A stretch of 64,000 bases of DNA from CAVRUD01 sp963849635 (GTDB lineage: Bacteria > Chloroflexota > Chloroflexia > Thermomicrobiales > UBA6265). Below are positions 50,748-60,541 of the stretch, in pieces. The position numbers and the translations under genes were made by a program. Position 1 is the first letter of the stretch. Each line of letters begins with the position of its first letter. Location: positions 1 to 64,000 of the forward strand of contig CAWKIA010000015.1 of NCBI GenBank assembly GCA_963849635.1. The letters are read 5' to 3'. Below the pieces are notes generated by a model. The model was not told the origin of the DNA, searched no databases, and saw nothing but the letters and a program-made list of their open reading frames with translations.

Positions 50748-50966
50748 ATGCTTCCTTACACCGCCTATGACGTCGTTCGCATGGTCAATATCGAAGTCGA
50801 TCTCCAACGCAAGCCCGTCCGCGAATATAACCACACCTTCGGTGACGATGCCGCTCCCCATTCCGACCGCCCCGGCGGTGGTGGCCGCGGCTTCTTCGCC
50901 TCCACCCTGGCGTTGTTCGCTCGTCGCCCTCGCGCCGCCCAGGCTGCTCCCCGGCCGCTGGGCTAG
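50748..50966 (+). CDS. small protein behind leader B, 72 aa
   Basis: Starts MLPYTAYDVVRMVNIEVDLQ after CAGGAGA. The first half is mixed alpha/beta (VREYNHTFGDDAAPH), the second Gly- then Arg-rich (FFASTLALFARRPRAAQA). It has little similarity to the 50360 protein beyond the layout: a structured N-terminus and an Arg/Ala-rich amphipathic tail. It is followed by a strong terminator, so the two leader-gene units probably form one small cluster. Unrecognised. Confidence 0.55.
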   Translation: MLPYTAYDVVRMVNIEVDLQRKPVREYNHTFGDDAAPHSDRPGGGGRGFFASTLALFARRPRAAQAAPRPLG

Positions 50967-51038
50967 GGAGCCCGGCCAAGCGAGCGAGGTTCCCCATGGC
51001 CAAACCTCTCCAGCGCTCCAGTCCGGCGCCGTGTCCAT

Positions 51039-51070
51039 AACCCCGTTCCCACCCAGGGAACGGGGTTTTG
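51039..51070 (+). terminator. intrinsic terminator after the small-gene pair
   Basis: Perfect 12-bp stem 51039-51050 with 51056-51067, five-base loop, followed by TTTTG. It closes the transcript of the 50360/50748 genes. Confidence 0.7.
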
Positions 51071-51213
51071 GGGGTTAAGTAGGCCACGCTACGCACCTGT
51101 GGCACATGCTCTGCGACGTCTGTACTGCCGGCCGCGTCCAGCCAACGCGGTCGGGAAGTTCCCTCCGAGTCCGCTCCTAGCTAGCGGGTCGGCCGCGGCC
51201 CACAGAGCGGGTG

Positions 51214-51253
51214 CGGACGCCGGGACCGGCCAATCGGCCGATCCCGGCGTCCG
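51214..51253. other. long compound hairpin in an intergenic region
   Basis: Outer arms 51214-51225 and 51242-51253 are exact reverse complements (12 bp) and enclose a second inverted repeat (CCGGCC...GGCCG). This gives a 40-base near-continuous stem. It stands alone 205 bases before the HTH gene. No other feature is recognised in 51071-51458. Confidence 0.5.
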
Positions 51254-51458
51254 TGTGTCTCCCACCCGAACATGCGTCGTTGGGCCTGGCGGGCCTGCCC
51301 AGCCACGCCGTCGGTGGCACAGTTGTTGCTCGCCGTAGTCGCGACGCGCTCGGGGTGGTTGGAACCCGGGCGCACTCGTCCGCGATGGCCTGCCGCTCAC
51401 CGACCCTCCCCGGGCGGTGAAGCATCGGGCCAATCAGGCGCCAAAAGGGGGGAACCAC

Positions 51459-51677
51459 ATGGTCGCCGCACAGAACGATATGAGCCGGGGCAACCAGCTC
51501 ATCGGCTTGTCCGAAGTCTCCAAGATGCTCGGCGTCAACCGGGCCACCGTCGCCAACTGGTTGCGGCAGGGACGCATTCCCGCCTTCCAGTACGGCGAGC
51601 GCGGCATCTACCGGCTCCGCCGCGAGGATGTCCTCACCTTCATCGAGCGCAGCCGCCTGCCGCAGTCCGACGACTAG
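51459..51677 (+). CDS. small helix-turn-helix (excisionase/MerR-like) protein
   Basis: A 72-residue DNA-binding protein. The winged-helix motif reads LIGLSEVSKMLGVNRATVANWLRQGRIPAF followed by RLRREDVLTFIERS, the HTH_17 excisionase type. ATG at 51459 with GGGGGGAA upstream. Such proteins act as excisionases, plasmid or phage regulators, or single-domain transcription factors. No integrase or attachment site is visible, so a local regulator is as likely. It could regulate the neighbouring leader-gene pair, but there is no direct evidence. Confidence 0.85.
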   Translation: MVAAQNDMSRGNQLIGLSEVSKMLGVNRATVANWLRQGRIPAFQYGERGIYRLRREDVLTFIERSRLPQSDD

Positions 51678-51796
51678 CCGGCGAGCACTTAGCGGTTCGC
51701 TCCTCGGCGCTCTACCCAGATGGTTTGCTCGGCTGCTGGCTGGCTGGCGCGCGGATCGGGTGGAGCGGCTCATTGCAGCACACAAGGGATCAGACT

Positions 51797-51845
51797 CACC
51801 CCCGGGGGCGTAGGCGATACGCCCCCGGGGGTGAATTCTTTTTCA
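51797..51845 (+). terminator. strong intrinsic terminator
   Basis: Perfect 16-bp stem 51797-51812 with 51818-51833, five-base loop, then AATTCTTTTTC. It lies 119 bases after the HTH gene and is one of the two clearest terminators in the window. Between it and the K+ channel gene is a further imperfect GC palindrome (51860-51920). Confidence 0.85.
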
Positions 51846-51987
51846 GTCGTCGCAACAACCCCCTAACCCCGCGGCCCCCTTCCCTCCCGTTGCGACAGGG
51901 GAAGGGGGGTTAGCGGGGTAACTTCCCGCCTCACTATGCTATCGTCCCTCACGAACCCGCCTCCGCCCGCTCGCCCTCCGGACCGCC

Positions 51988-53052
51988 GTGCTCACTCCCC
52001 CGTCTCCAACCAATAGCCTGCCGCACCTCGGTCCTTTGCGGCTGCCGGAAGGCTCCCTCGTCTCCTCCCTCCTGCGCCGCATCGGTCTGGCGATCGGGCT
52101 GATCCTCGCGATTACCGTCGTCATGTGGTTCGACCGTGACGGATTGCGGGATAACTCCCACCCCGAACGTGCTATCCGGCTGATCGACGTCTTCTATTTC
52201 ACCGTCGTCTCCCTCACCACCGTCGGCTATGGCGATATCGTCCCCGTCAGCGGCGGGGGACGTCTCATCAACGCCATCCTGCTCACCCCGATCCGGATCT
52301 TTCTCTGGGCTCTCTTCCTCGGCACTGCCTACGAAGTCACCCTCCTCCGCCTGCGCTTTCAAGGAGAACGCCGCTTGCGCGACCTGCAAGAACGCCTCCG
52401 GAACCACGTCATCGTCTGCGGCTACGGCGTTAAAGGCCGCGCCATCGTCGATGAGCTCATCGCCCACGGCCACCAGGAAGAGAACATCGTCGCCATCGAC
52501 CTGGACGAGGGCAATGTCACCGCCGCCGCCAAACGCGGCCTCGTCGCCCTGCGCGGCGACGCCTCCACCGAGGCCATGCTGCGCACCGCCGCCATCCAGA
52601 CGGCTTCTCACGTCCTCGTCGCCCCCCACCGGGACGACATCTGCGTCCTCATCTGCCTCACCGTCCGCTCCCTCGCCCCTGAGGTCGAGTTGGTCGCCGC
52701 CGCCCGCGAGGAGGAGAACATCAAGCTCCTCTACGGCGCCGGGGCAGACCTGGTCGTCGCCCCCTCGGTCTCCGGCGGCCGCCTCATGGCCGCCGCCGTT
52801 CGCCAGGAGGCTGTCCCCCTCTTCATGGAGGACATGCTCTCCTTCGGCGGCGGCCTCAGCATGGCCGAGCACGTTGTCGCTCCGGAGGAGGTTGGCCGTT
52901 TCCCGGGCGACCTGCCCGGTCTCGCCGGCTGCCTGATCGTCGGCGTCGCCCGCGGCCGCCAGCGCTTCCCCTTCAACCGCTGCGCCGATCTCCAGCTCCA
53001 GGCTGGGGACATCGTGGTCTACATCAGCGGGGGGAGGCCCAGCCAGGGGTAA
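51988..53052 (+). CDS. two-helix potassium channel with RCK (TrkA-N) domain
   Basis: A 354-residue inner-membrane K+ channel. Helix one: IGLAIGLILAITVVMWF. The pore loop has the selectivity filter TTVGYGD after YFTVVSL. Helix two: IFLWALFLGTAYEVTLL. The cytosolic part starts VIVCGYGVKGRAIVDEL, the NAD-type Rossmann motif of an RCK/TrkA-N domain, with IDLDEGN as the ribose-binding acid, then a TrkA-C-like end (LPGLAGCLIVGVARG, DLQLQAGDIVVYISGG). Normal length for the MthK/Kch-like class. Probably gated by Ca2+, nucleotides or redox state; which cannot be told. Single gene. Confidence 0.92.
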   Translation: MLTPPSPTNSLPHLGPLRLPEGSLVSSLLRRIGLAIGLILAITVVMWFDRDGLRDNSHPERAIRLIDVFYFTVVSLTTVGYGDIVPVSGGGRLINAILLTPIRIFLWALFLGTAYEVTLLRLRFQGERRLRDLQERLRNHVIVCGYGVKGRAIVDELIAHGHQEENIVAIDLDEGNVTAAAKRGLVALRGDASTEAMLRTAAIQTASHVLVAPHRDDICVLICLTVRSLAPEVELVAAAREEENIKLLYGAGADLVVAPSVSGGRLMAAAVRQEAVPLFMEDMLSFGGGLSMAEHVVAPEEVGRFPGDLPGLAGCLIVGVARGRQRFPFNRCADLQLQAGDIVVYISGGRPSQG

Positions 53053-53057
53053 GGCGA

Positions 53058-53326
53058 GGCGTTCGGCGTTCGGCGTCCGGGACGGTTCGCGGTCGCCCCG
53101 ACCCACCCGGTCATCCCGAGCTTGTCGAGGGATCTTGATGGAGATGGCGCTCCGATGGTGCCGCCGTCTTCGAGAGGACGATGTCGTGTTCTCGGGGGCC
53201 GGGGCTTCGTCGCTACGCCGATCCCTTCTAGATTCCTCGACAAGCTCGGAATGACAGGGTGGGTCGGGACGCCAGCGATACGATTCTCGCCGAATGCCGA
53301 ATGTCGGATGCCGAATGCCGGGAGGG
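53058..53326. repeat. composite palindromic (REP-like) intergenic element
   Basis: Nested inverted repeats. The inner arms 53098-53135 and 53230-53268 (core CGAGCTTGTCGAGG / CCTCGACAAGCTCGG) pair over about 35 bases. The outer sections carry GCGTTCGGCGTTCGGCG on the left and CGAATGCCGAATG...GCCGAATGCCG on the right. The spacer is about 95 bases. Elements with this core are scattered between genes in many bacteria. Nothing else is recognised to 53737. Confidence 0.6.
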
Positions 53327-53737
53327 TACCAGTACCCTTATGCGGACAATAGCGCCAAAATCCGCAAGGATCGCGTGGCATTCATCGCGACAATATCTAA
53401 GAAACCGGCTACCAATCGATAATTGACCATGGTAAGATCATGGAGCAAAGACGGATTATTTCATCGATGCGTGCTGTTCGTTTAGCTCTCGTGCTGACCC
53501 GCATCGCGCCGCCGGGCAAATCCCACGGCCGAAAGCGGGTTGCGCCGCGTGGCGGCGCGGAATCTGAGCTAAGTCGAACGGCAGCCCCAGTGCCTCAAGT
53601 ACTTCGGTACGCGGTGCATGGCGCGGGGAGCACAAGTACATTACACGGGGTGCGGGGCCGTGTGGATCGTTGGCCGGCTCAGCGATGAACCGACCAGCAG
53701 GCAAACCGGCCACGGGGGACTGGGAGGAGTGTGCGTC

Positions 53738-56700
53738 GTGAGCGTTTCAATGCAACTACGGCTCGCCAGGCTGTGCTGCGGGTTCCTCGCGGCCATCATG
53801 GTTGTGGGCCTGGCGGCAGGGACCCCCTTGCTGCTCCAGCCCGCCGCCGCCGCGCCGCCAACTGTCAGCGTCGCGAGCACCCAGCTTCTTTGGGAGGCCA
53901 CCAGTCCGCAGGGCGCCACCGTCACGCTCGATGGCACCGGCACCTCCGCGGACGCGACCCAGTTCCAGTGGTGGATCGCCTGCACCACGCAGCCGCCGTG
54001 CGCCGGCGGAACCCTCCTCGGGTCGACCAAGATCCTCCAAACTACCCTGGGCATCGGCAGCAGCCCCATTACCCTCTGGGCCGCCAACGCCGCTAACGAG
54101 TGGGCTCAGTCCTCGATCATCAACGTCGTTGTCCAGGCCACCGCGCCGGTCGCCAACGCCGGCATCGACAACAACTACAACGCCACCAGCCCCCAGGGCG
54201 CCAGCGTCACCCTCAATGGCTCCGGTTCCACCGGCGCCGCCACCTACTCGTGGTCAGCCAACCAGGTTGAGATCGCCACCGGCGCCACTCCGACTGTCAC
54301 TCTCCCGATCGGCACCAACGTCGTCACCTTGACGGTCGGCAGCGCTGGCGGCCTGTTCGCCTCCGACAACGTCATCATCGGCGTCGTCGCCATCGTGCCC
54401 GACGCCAACGCCGGTCCGGACCAGACCGTCCCCTCGCCCACTGGCAGCCCGGTCGCGGTTACCCTCAACGGCAGTGGCTCGACCAACACCGCCTCCTACT
54501 CCTGGGATCTCCCCGGTAGCCTGCCCAACGCCACCGGTGTCTCTCCCACCGTCAACCTGCCAGTCGGCAACCACACTATTACCCTGACCGCCACCAGTGC
54601 TAGCGGCAACACCGACACCGACACCGTCGGGATCAACGTCACCGGGCCGCCCCCGCCACTCAACGCCGACGCCGGCCCGGATCGCACCGCCTACCTGTCC
54701 AACGGCACCACCGCCACTGTCCCCATGGACGGCACCAACTCCACCGGCGCCATCTCCTACTCCTGGCGAGGAGGTCGGCACCGTTGCGCCCGTCTTCACC
54801 GGGCCGACCCCGACCTTCCTCCTCACCCAGGGCACCAAAACCATCCGCCTGACCATCACCGGCGTCGACGGCTCGACTGATACGGACGATGTCATCATCA
54901 CCGTCCTGCCGGAACCGCCGCTCTCCGCCGACGCCGGCCCGGACCAGACCGTCGTCGCCAGCAACGGCACCAATGCCCAGGTCCAGCTCGATGGCTCCGG
55001 CTCCAACGGTGCCGTCTCCTACGCCTGGAACCTGCCCGGTTCCCTCCCGGACGCCACCGGCCAGAAGCCCGTCGTCACCCTCCCGATCGGCAGCTTCAGC
55101 ATCACCCTGACGACCACCAGCGCCAGCAACGCCACCAGGATCGACACGGTCGTCATCACCGTCCAGAAGCCGCTGCCAAGCTCAACCGTCAGCCTCAGCC
55201 AGGGACCGGTCGGCACCATCCTCAACTACTCGTTCATCGGCTTCCCGTCCAATACCCTGGTCAACATTTTCTTCGTCGGCCAGGGCGCCTCCGTCCAGGC
55301 GACCCAGATCAGCTCCAACGCCTCCGGGGTCGGCGGCGGCTCCCTCATCGTTCCGACCATGGTCGGCGGCGCCAAGGAGGTCCGCTTCGTCGTCGCTGGC
55401 AGCATCGTTTCCCTCAGCGGCTTCACCATCACCCCGCGGTTCCGGCTCACTCCGGCCACCGTCGAGCGGGGCGACGCGGTCACGATGAGCGTCTCTGGCT
55501 TCCGGGCGAACGAAGATATCCGGATCCGCTGGCGGATCAACGGCGAGTTCGTCCAGGTCGCTTCCGGCGCCACCAATGGCAGCGGGGTCGCCTCCGGCAC
55601 GATCCCCGTCCCGGCCAGCGCGTCCCTCGGCGTCAACACGGTCCGCGTCGATGGCGAATTCAGCTCCGCCCAGACCAGCGGCATCTCCGTCATTGCCGAT
55701 GCCAATCCCGCCGCGATCATCGCCCCGGACCGGGGGACCGTCGGCACGGTCGTCACCTACAACGTCACCAACTTCCCGGCGATCGTGACCGTCAACATCG
55801 CCCTGATCAAGCCCACCGGCGGCTCGGTCGTCCTCGGCAGCGTCGAGACCAACTCCAGCGGCGCCGGTACCGGCAGCTTCGTCGTCCCCGCGACCCCGGG
55901 CGGCGCCAACCAGACGGTCCGCTTCTCCTCCGGCAACTTCGTCGCCGAGACCATCTTCGAGGTCGTGCCGCGCATCAGCGTCGCCGCCGGCAGTCAGGGC
56001 GGCCAGACCAAGGTCAACCTGCGCGGCTTCGGCAAGGGCGAGGTCGTCAACATTCGCTGGCTCGTCGGCGGCACCTACCAGACCGTTGGCACGGTCACCG
56101 CCTCCAATACGGGCAGCGTCACCGACTTTGCGGTCACCATCCCGTCCAACGCCGCCATCGGCAACAACACCGTCCGGGCCGAAGGCCAGACATTCAGTGC
56201 CCAGACGAACGCCGCCGCCGTCTCAGAGGGCGTCCCGCCAGCGCCGGAGGCCGAGGTCTCGGTCAGCCCGGTCCGGGCGATCGTCGGCACGACCATCTCC
56301 TACACCATCGCGCACTTCCCGGCCTCGGCCACGGTCGACATCACCTTGCGGAAGCTCTCCGGCACGCCGCTGGTCCTCGGCAGCGTCCAGACCAACGCCC
56401 AAGGCGCGGCCTCCGGCACCTTCGTCCTCCCGGCGACCCCGGGCGGCGCCGGCCAGGCGGTCCGGTTCACCTCCGGTCTCGTCATCAAAGATGCCGCCTT
56501 CGAGGTCGCGCCCCGGATCCTGGTCTCCGATGGGACCGCCGGTCAGCCGACATCTGTCTCCCTGCGCGGCTTCGGCAAGAACGAGGTCGTCAACATCCGC
56601 TGGCTGGTGGGCAGCACCTGGGTGGCGGTCGGCTCCGCCACCATGTCCAACTCCGGCAGTGCCAACCCCACGGTGACCATTCCGGCCAACGCCGCCCCTG

Positions 56701-57338
56701 GGAATAACTCGGTTCGCGCCGACGGTCCCCAGTTCTCCGCCCAGACCAACTTCGCCGAAGTGAGTGCCGCGCCTCCGGTCGAGGAGGCCACGGCCAGCGT
56801 CAGTCCAAACCGGGCGATCGTCGGCACCGTGATCTCTTACAGCATCGAGAACCACCCGGCCACGACGACCATCGACGTGGTCCTTCACAGGCCATCCGGC
56901 ACATCGCTCCCGCTCGGCAGCGTCCAGACCGACGCCCAGGGCGCGGCCTCCGGCACGTTCGTTCTCCCGGCCACCCCGGGCGGGGCCGGCCAGGCGATCG
57001 TCTTTCTCCTCCATCCCATCCCGGGCGCGCCGCCCGGCGGCAGGGGTGGGGTCGGCGTCGACTTCGAGGTCGTGCCCCGCATCCTGGTCTCCGCCGGGAC
57101 CGCCGGTGAGCCCACCGGCGTCTCCCTGCGCGGCTTCCGCGCGGGCGAAATCGTCTCGATCCGCTGGCTGGTCGGGGAGACCTGGGAGTTGGTTGGCACC
57201 GCCACCATGTCCAGCACCGGCAGCGCCAACGTCGAGGTGACGATCCCTGAAGACGCCGCAATTGGGAATAACTCCGTCCGCGCCGACGGCCCCCAGTCCG
57301 CCGCGCAGACCGACTTCGCCTCCGTCTCGGCCCCGTAA
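53738..57338 (+). CDS. exported multi-module surface protein, Ig-like and RGF/IRW modules (frame-disrupted)
   Basis: About 1,199 residues. GTG at 53738 follows GGAGG by ten bases. Signal: LCCGFLAAIMVVGLAAGTPLLL. The N-terminal half has five or six PKD/Ig-like repeats (ADAGPDQTV, VTLNGSGS, YSWDLPGSLPNATG). The C-terminal half has three to four copies of a module of about 170 residues with VSPxRAIVGTxISY, then LPATPGGAGQ, EVVPRI, VSLRGFGKxEVVNIRWLV and NSVRADGPQxSAQTN. The same module is found in the next gene. One extra base near 54765 shifts the frame inside the Ig part (YSW|EEVGTVAP if removed). No anchor motif or C-terminal helix is seen, so it is likely secreted or bound to another surface protein. 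Confidence 0.85.
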
Positions 57339-57388
57339 GAGCCGCAATCGCTCGACGGGATTTGCCCGGACACTACTACGTGACCTGA

Positions 57389-57422
57389 CGACCCAGGTGG
57401 CCTGGACAGGCCACCTGGGTCG
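57389..57422 (+). terminator. 15-bp hairpin after the module protein
   Basis: Perfect stem 57389-57403 with 57408-57422 and a four-base loop. It lies 50 bases after the stop at 57338. No long T-run. No gene recognised from 57423 to 57746. Confidence 0.7.
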
Positions 57423-57746
57423 CGTTTGCGGCCCGTGGTGGGTCGCGGCTTCATGATCCGATTCGATCCCGGCAATCGGTTTGAAAGGGCCTTGACTGAC
57501 CGGCACCAAACTTGTAGCCTGAACGCGCGTTCGTACATGTATGATGGGTCGAATGGCATCTTCCCAAACGGCCTGCTCCCCAATACCAGTAAACCAGCAC
57601 CGGCTGGTACGACTGGGAAGTGGGATTGACCACGTTCTTTATCGCCCTGCGAATCGTGTGACGCAGGTATCCATCGGTCGATACGAGGCCCGTGCGCTGG
57701 CTGCCGCTGGGGGCAACCGGAGAGCTGGATAGGGAGGGGCAAAAGG

Positions 57747-59148
57747 TTGGACGGTCGCGACTTTGATAACTTGACGCGCAGATTCGCGCGTCTGCGGTCT
57801 CGCCGAGATGTCATCAAGGCGGGTATTGGCGCGGCGTTGGCCGGAGGCGTGCTCGCCGGCCGCGGCGTTACGCCATTCAAGGCTGCCGCCCAGACGGGTC
57901 CACACCCGTTCTGCGACGGCGCCGCCCCCTCCACCTCCTGCGGCGTCAGCTGCCTGTGCGCCAGCCATGTGGGTGGCGGCGGCGCCTGTTACCAAACCGC
58001 GAACTGGTGCAATAACCCCGACGGATGCAACAGCGACGCGGACTGCGAATCCAATCTTTTCTGCGTCACCAACAACACCGCCGCTCTCAATTGCGCACCG
58101 GCCGGTTCAGCCGGAATCTGCGCGTTGCCGTGCATTATCGTGACAACCACGACCACGACCACGACACACGGCAGCACCGACCACCACCACCACGGCCGCT
58201 CCGACGACGACGGCCGCGCCGACCACCACCACGACGGCAGCCCCACACCACCCGACGACCACCACGACCACGCCTGGCCCAACGACTACCACCACGCCTG
58301 GTCCGACCACCACGCCAGGACCGACCACCACGACCACCACCGCCGCGCCGCCGCGCATCCGCATCACCCCGGATACCGTCCAGCGCGGCCAGACGGTCGC
58401 CGCCGGCGTCACCGGCTTTGGCCCGAGCGAATCCGCCCGCATCCGCTGGCGCGTCAACGGCGTCTGGGTCCAGGTCGGCATGCTGACCACCGCCGCCGAC
58501 GGCACCGGCACGGTGAACGTGGTGGTGCCGCTCGACGCGGACGAAGGGGCCAATTCCGTCCGCGCCGACGGCACCACCCACGCCGCCCAGACCAACGCCG
58601 TCACCGTCGTGGTCCCGCCGCCGCCGGCCGTCACCCTGGATCCGGTCCGCGGTACGGTCAACACCGACGTCGCCTACACGGTGGCCAACTTCCCGGCCAA
58701 CGCGGCGGGGACGATCACCTGGCGCCGCACCAGCGGCAGCATCATCGACATCGGCACCTTCCAGACGAATGCCTCCGGCGCGGCGACCGGCTCCTTCCCG
58801 GTCCCGGCCACTCCGGGCGGCGCCGGCCAGGTCGTCACCTTCACCTCCGGCAGCGTTTCCAAGACAGCCACCTACGAGGTGGCGCCGAGGATCAAGGTCG
58901 CGAGCGGGGCGGTCGGGGACACGGTCGATGTCTCCCTGCGCGGCTTCGGCCGGCAGGAGGCGGGGATCCGAATCCGCTGGCTAATCAACGGCTCCTGGGT
59001 GCAGGTAGGGACGGCGAACGCCAGCAACACCGGCAGCGCCAATGTCGGCGTCGACATCCCGACCGGCGCGGTGGTCGGCGAAAATTCGGTCCGCGGCGAC
59101 GGTCCCCAGTTCCGCGCCCAGACCAACGTGGCGACGGTCACGGCCTAA
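57747..59148 (+). CDS. Tat-exported Cys-rich stalk protein carrying RGF/IRW modules (frame-disrupted)
   Basis: About 466 residues. TTG start at 57747 with GGGAGGGG upstream. Leader: DFDNLTRRFARLRSRRDVIK then a hydrophobic stretch, of the same type as at 13128 and 39253. Cys-rich module: CGVSCLCASHVGGGGACY and DADCESNLFCV, matching 39253-39864. A PTTTT/PGPTTT stalk follows, with a +1 shift near 58165 (first frame drifts into His-rich text). The C-terminus is one partial and one full RGF/IRW module (VTGFGPSESARIRW, VSLRGFGRQEAGIRIRW, NSVRGDGPQFRAQTN) shared with the preceding gene. This combines the two exported families found in the window. Cell-surface; function unknown. Confidence 0.8.
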
Positions 59149-59189
59149 CCGGACCGTCGTCGCCCGCGGGGACTCGGCACAGAGCAATC

Positions 59190-59234
59190 GAGCGAACCAG
59201 GTGGTGCTACGGCGCCACCTGGTTCGCTCTTTTT
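59190..59234 (+). terminator. strong intrinsic terminator
   Basis: Perfect 15-bp stem 59190-59204 with 59215-59229, ten-base loop, then TTTTT. It ends the 57747 transcript. Confidence 0.88.
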
Positions 59235-59489
59235 GGCTCCCTACGAGCACCATGCCGCATTTCGTAGGGGCAGACCGGCGTGTCTGCCCGGCCACGCCGA
59301 TGCCTCGCTGCCGGTGGAAGGCGCCGCTTCGCCCGCCGCCGTCGCGAAGCCGCGGGTGTGGCAAAATGCGTGATCACCGGCACCTCTATTCGGCCCGCCA
59401 AAGGCAATCGGCTTGATGCGTACACGGGCATCACAACCTAGGCAAAGGAAAAATATGTCAGCGTCGATGCCGATATGGTGGAGTCTGCC
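59235..59489. other. upstream region of the sugar-nucleotide genes
   Basis: Contains a short hairpin GGGCAGACCGGCGTGTCTGCCC (7-bp stem) at about 59269-59290, a phrase common between genes in this type of genome. Promoters for the epimerase gene are expected here, but I could not fix one. No gene. Confidence 0.4.
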
Positions 59490-60407
59490 ATGCGCGTCCT
59501 CGTAACCGGTGGAGCGGGATTCATCGGGTCCCACCTCGCCGCCGCGCTTGCCCGCGACGGCGACGCTGTTCGCGTCCTCGACGTGTTCGGCGCGGCCATC
59601 CGATCCGACCTGTCCGAGTTCCCATCCGGCATCGAGATCGTCGAAGCGGATGTGCGCGATGCCGAGGCTGTCCGCAAGGCAGCCCAAGGCATCGACGTCG
59701 TGTACCACCTGGCGGCGGACGCCTCTGTGCCCCGTTCGGTTGCGGATCCGCGCACCTGCTACGACGTCAACGTCACCGGCACGCTGAACGTCTTGCTGGC
59801 CGCTCGCGACGCGGGGTGCCGTCGGGTCGTCTTCGCCTCGTCGTCCGCCGTCTACGGCGATGACCCCGCCCTCCCAAAGCACGAAGCCATGCTTCCGAAG
59901 CCCGCTTCCCCATACGCGTCGTCGAAGCTCGCCGGCGAGGACCTCTGCGCCGTCTTCCAGCGCTCGTACGGCCTGGAGACCGTCGCCTTGCGCTTCTTCA
60001 ACGTCTATGGCCCGCGCCAGGACCCCCGCGGCCCCTACGCCGCGGTCATCCCCCGCTTCGTCGAGGCACTCCGCGCCGGCGAGTCCCCGGTCCTCTACGG
60101 CGACGGCGAGCAGACCCGCGACTTCGTCTACGTCGATGACGTTGCCCGCGCCCTCACCCTCGCTGCCACCACGCCCGGCCTCCCCGGCGGCCCCTACAAC
60201 GTCGCCTCCGGCGCCTCGGTCACCCTCAACCGCCTGGTCGCCATCCTCGGCGACATCCTCGGCCGCGCCGTCTCAGCCCGCCACGAACCCGAGCGCCCCG
60301 GCGACATCCGCCACTCCGCCGCGGATGTCTCTGCGATTCAAGGTGCGTTAGGATGGAAGCCGACGATCACCCTCGAAGACGGGTTGGCCCACACCGTGGC
60401 TACCTGA
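59490..60407 (+). CDS. NAD-dependent epimerase/dehydratase (UDP-glucose 4-epimerase-like)
   Basis: A 305-residue short-chain dehydrogenase of the extended SDR type. Motifs: VLVTGGAGFIGSHLA for NAD, VYHLAADASVP, the active-site Ser region ASSSAVYGDDP, and SPYASSKLAGED with the catalytic YxxxK. Then NVYGPRQDP and DGEQTRDFVYVDDVA typical of UDP-hexose 4-epimerases and relatives. ATG at 59490 with GGAG upstream; an in-frame ATG five codons before is less likely. It precedes the rhamnose operon by 134 bases on the same strand, so it probably supplies another nucleotide sugar for the same surface glycan. Confidence 0.92.
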   Translation: MRVLVTGGAGFIGSHLAAALARDGDAVRVLDVFGAAIRSDLSEFPSGIEIVEADVRDAEAVRKAAQGIDVVYHLAADASVPRSVADPRTCYDVNVTGTLNVLLAARDAGCRRVVFASSSAVYGDDPALPKHEAMLPKPASPYASSKLAGEDLCAVFQRSYGLETVALRFFNVYGPRQDPRGPYAAVIPRFVEALRAGESPVLYGDGEQTRDFVYVDDVARALTLAATTPGLPGGPYNVASGASVTLNRLVAILGDILGRAVSARHEPERPGDIRHSAADVSAIQGALGWKPTITLEDGLAHTVAT

Positions 60408-60541
60408 TCGAGAGCGCCGCAGACTGGCAGACGCCGGTATCCGCGCTGACCCCGTCCAATCGGATACCATAGGCCCTTGACGATGAGATCGGTCCTCGCG
60501 GCAAGCGCTCAGTATCCCGCGCCCGGAGCATAGATCCCACG

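Noticed and set aside
53440..53688. Possible 82-residue gene upstream of the exported module protein
   Set aside because: Basic, motif-free, no ribosome-binding site; probably part of the untranslated upstream region.
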